From the NCBI GenBank assembly GCA_943325435.2, contig CALPPK020000041.1, forward strand, positions 1 through 7,784: 7,784 nt of DNA. Reading direction: 5' to 3'. The notes beneath the pieces were generated by a model. It saw nothing but the letters and a program-made list of their open reading frames with translations, was not told the DNA's origin and ran no database searches. The position numbers and the translations under genes were made by a program. This document shows, piece after piece, positions 6,952 through 7,784 of this stretch (positions are counted from its first letter, which is position 1; each line of letters opens with the position of its first letter). Source of the DNA: Bifidobacterium breve (GTDB lineage Bacteria > Actinomycetota > Acidimicrobiia > Acidimicrobiales > Ilumatobacteraceae).

Positions 6952-7784
6952 ATGGCATCGTCAACAAGTTCCAGTATCCCGCGCTCAGCTGATGCGCTTC
7001 GTGGGGCCTTTTCTGGCTATTTCGCTGACAAGGGACACACCGTTGTTCCATCCGCAAGCCTGATTCCACATGACCCCACCTTGTTGTTCACGGTGGCTGG
7101 CATGGTGCCGTTCAAGCCGTATTTCATGGGAGACGAAGTCGCTCCGTACAACCGTGCTGTCACAGTCCAAAAGTGCGTGCGTGCCGGAGGAAAACACAAC
7201 GACCTCGATGAAGTCGGTCGCACAAAGCGCCACCTTGTGTTTTTCGAGATGCTCGGGAACTTCAGTTTTGGTGATTATTTCAAATCTGATGCCATTCCAT
7301 GGTCTTGGGAATTAGTAACAGAGGTTTTCGGCTTCGACGGCGACCGTTTGTGGATCACTGTGCACGAATCAGATGACGAAGCCGAAGCTATGTGGCACGA
7401 ACAAGTCGGAGTGCCAATGAATCGTATTCAACGTCTTGGCGACAAAGACAATTTCTGGCAAGCAGGGGATACAGGCCCATGTGGTCCCTGTTCTGAGATC
7501 CATATCGACCGTGGCGCAGCTTTCGGGCCCGATGGTGGTCCTGCTAACGACCCAACTGGTGATCGATTCATGGAGTTTTGGAACCTTGTATTCATGCAGT
7601 ACAACCAAGCTCCTGATGGTTCCCGCTCGCCACTGCCAAAGCCAAGTATTGATACCGGCGCTGGTTTAGAACGAATTCTGGCATTGGTGCAAGGCGTTGA
7701 CTCGGTATGGGAGACAGACGTGTTGTTCCCAATCATTGAACAAGCGCAGTCGACAACCGGAGCTCACTACAAGATCGGCGATTA
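6952..7784 (+). CDS. alaS: Alanyl-tRNA synthetase, N-terminal part (3' partial)
   Basis: Class II synthetase charging tRNA-Ala. The window holds 277 codons plus two bases of an expected total near 870-890, covering most of the catalytic domain. Clear family signatures are [16 protein letters not shown] (about 24-39), [32 protein letters not shown] (about 72-85), [15 protein letters not shown] (about 97-111), [12 protein letters not shown] (about 173-184), [12 protein letters not shown] and [11 protein letters not shown]. The editing and C-Ala domains lie beyond the edge. ATG 6952 is the first start codon after an in-frame TAA at 6937-6939, which is also the stop of the preceding gene, so the start is well fixed. 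Only a weak AAG at 6938-6940 could serve as ribosome binding site. No frameshift or missing motif is seen in the visible part. Confidence 0.97.
   Translation, partial: MASSTSSSIPRSADALRGAFSGYFADKGHTVVPSASLIPHDPTLLFTVAGMVPFKPYFMGDEVAPYNRAVTVQKCVRAGGKHNDLDEVGRTKRHLVFFEMLGNFSFGDYFKSDAIPWSWELVTEVFGFDGDRLWITVHESDDEAEAMWHEQVGVPMNRIQRLGDKDNFWQAGDTGPCGPCSEIHIDRGAAFGPDGGPANDPTGDRFMEFWNLVFMQYNQAPDGSRSPLPKPSIDTGAGLERILALVQGVDSVWETDVLFPIIEQAQSTTGAHYKIGD

Larger units (their letters stand above)
1..7784 (+). other. Apparent single operon: tail-rel-hisS-aspS-rarA-DUF6167-like-alaS
   Basis: All seven reading frames point the same way. The gaps between them are 3, 5, -4, 2, 21 and 12 bases. No gap is long enough for an ordinary promoter plus leader, and no GC-rich hairpin followed by a T run is visible at any junction. 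This supports cotranscription, with the promoter upstream of the window and the terminator downstream of it. Internal promoters inside coding sequence cannot be excluded by eye. No stretch over 25 bases lacks a gene. Confidence 0.75.

Noticed and set aside
1..7784. Search for CRISPR arrays, insertion sequences, tRNA genes, riboswitches or T-box leaders, and defence or toxin systems.
   Set aside because: The window is filled by conserved core genes with gaps of at most 21 bases; none of these elements is visible and there is no space for them outside coding sequence.

Overview
This window reads as an ordinary, intact, core-genome stretch of an actinobacterial chromosome. All genes lie on the + strand and are packed end to end. 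The order is: tail of an upstream gene (possibly secF), rel, hisS, aspS, rarA, a small membrane protein and alaS. This order is one I associate with Actinobacteria. Base composition is only moderate, roughly half G+C by eye, which is low for that phylum. It would suit a marine or freshwater Acidimicrobiia-type lineage better than a streptomycete or mycobacterium. That taxonomic placement is an inference from gene order and protein wording; no 16S or database search was possible.

Layout: positions 1-162 hold the last 53 codons of an upstream gene, Ala/Pro-rich and ending in a basic tail. 166-2391 is a full-length bifunctional (p)ppGpp synthetase/hydrolase. 2397-3680 is histidyl-tRNA synthetase and 3677-5440 is a bacterial-type aspartyl-tRNA synthetase; these two overlap by ATGA. 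5443-6612 is the RarA/MgsA AAA+ ATPase, with an unusually short C-terminus. 6634-6939 is a 101-residue single-pass membrane protein resembling the DUF6167 family. From 6952 the N-terminal third of alanyl-tRNA synthetase runs off the right edge.

Intergenic spacings are +3, +5, -4, +2, +21 and +12 bases, with no visible terminator or room for an ordinary promoter. The set therefore looks like one transcription unit that relies heavily on translational coupling. Its starts include TTG (rel, hisS) and GTG (rarA), mostly without a good Shine-Dalgarno sequence. Functionally it links tRNA charging (His, Asp, Ala) with the ribosome-associated enzyme that turns uncharged tRNA into (p)ppGpp, plus a replication-fork maintenance ATPase.

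I found no mobile element, CRISPR array, RNA gene, toxin system or novel gene cluster. The points worth a second look are small: the shortened RarA C-terminus, a non-discriminating signature in AspRS, unusual residues in HisRS and AspRS motif 2 regions, and the uncharacterised small membrane protein.
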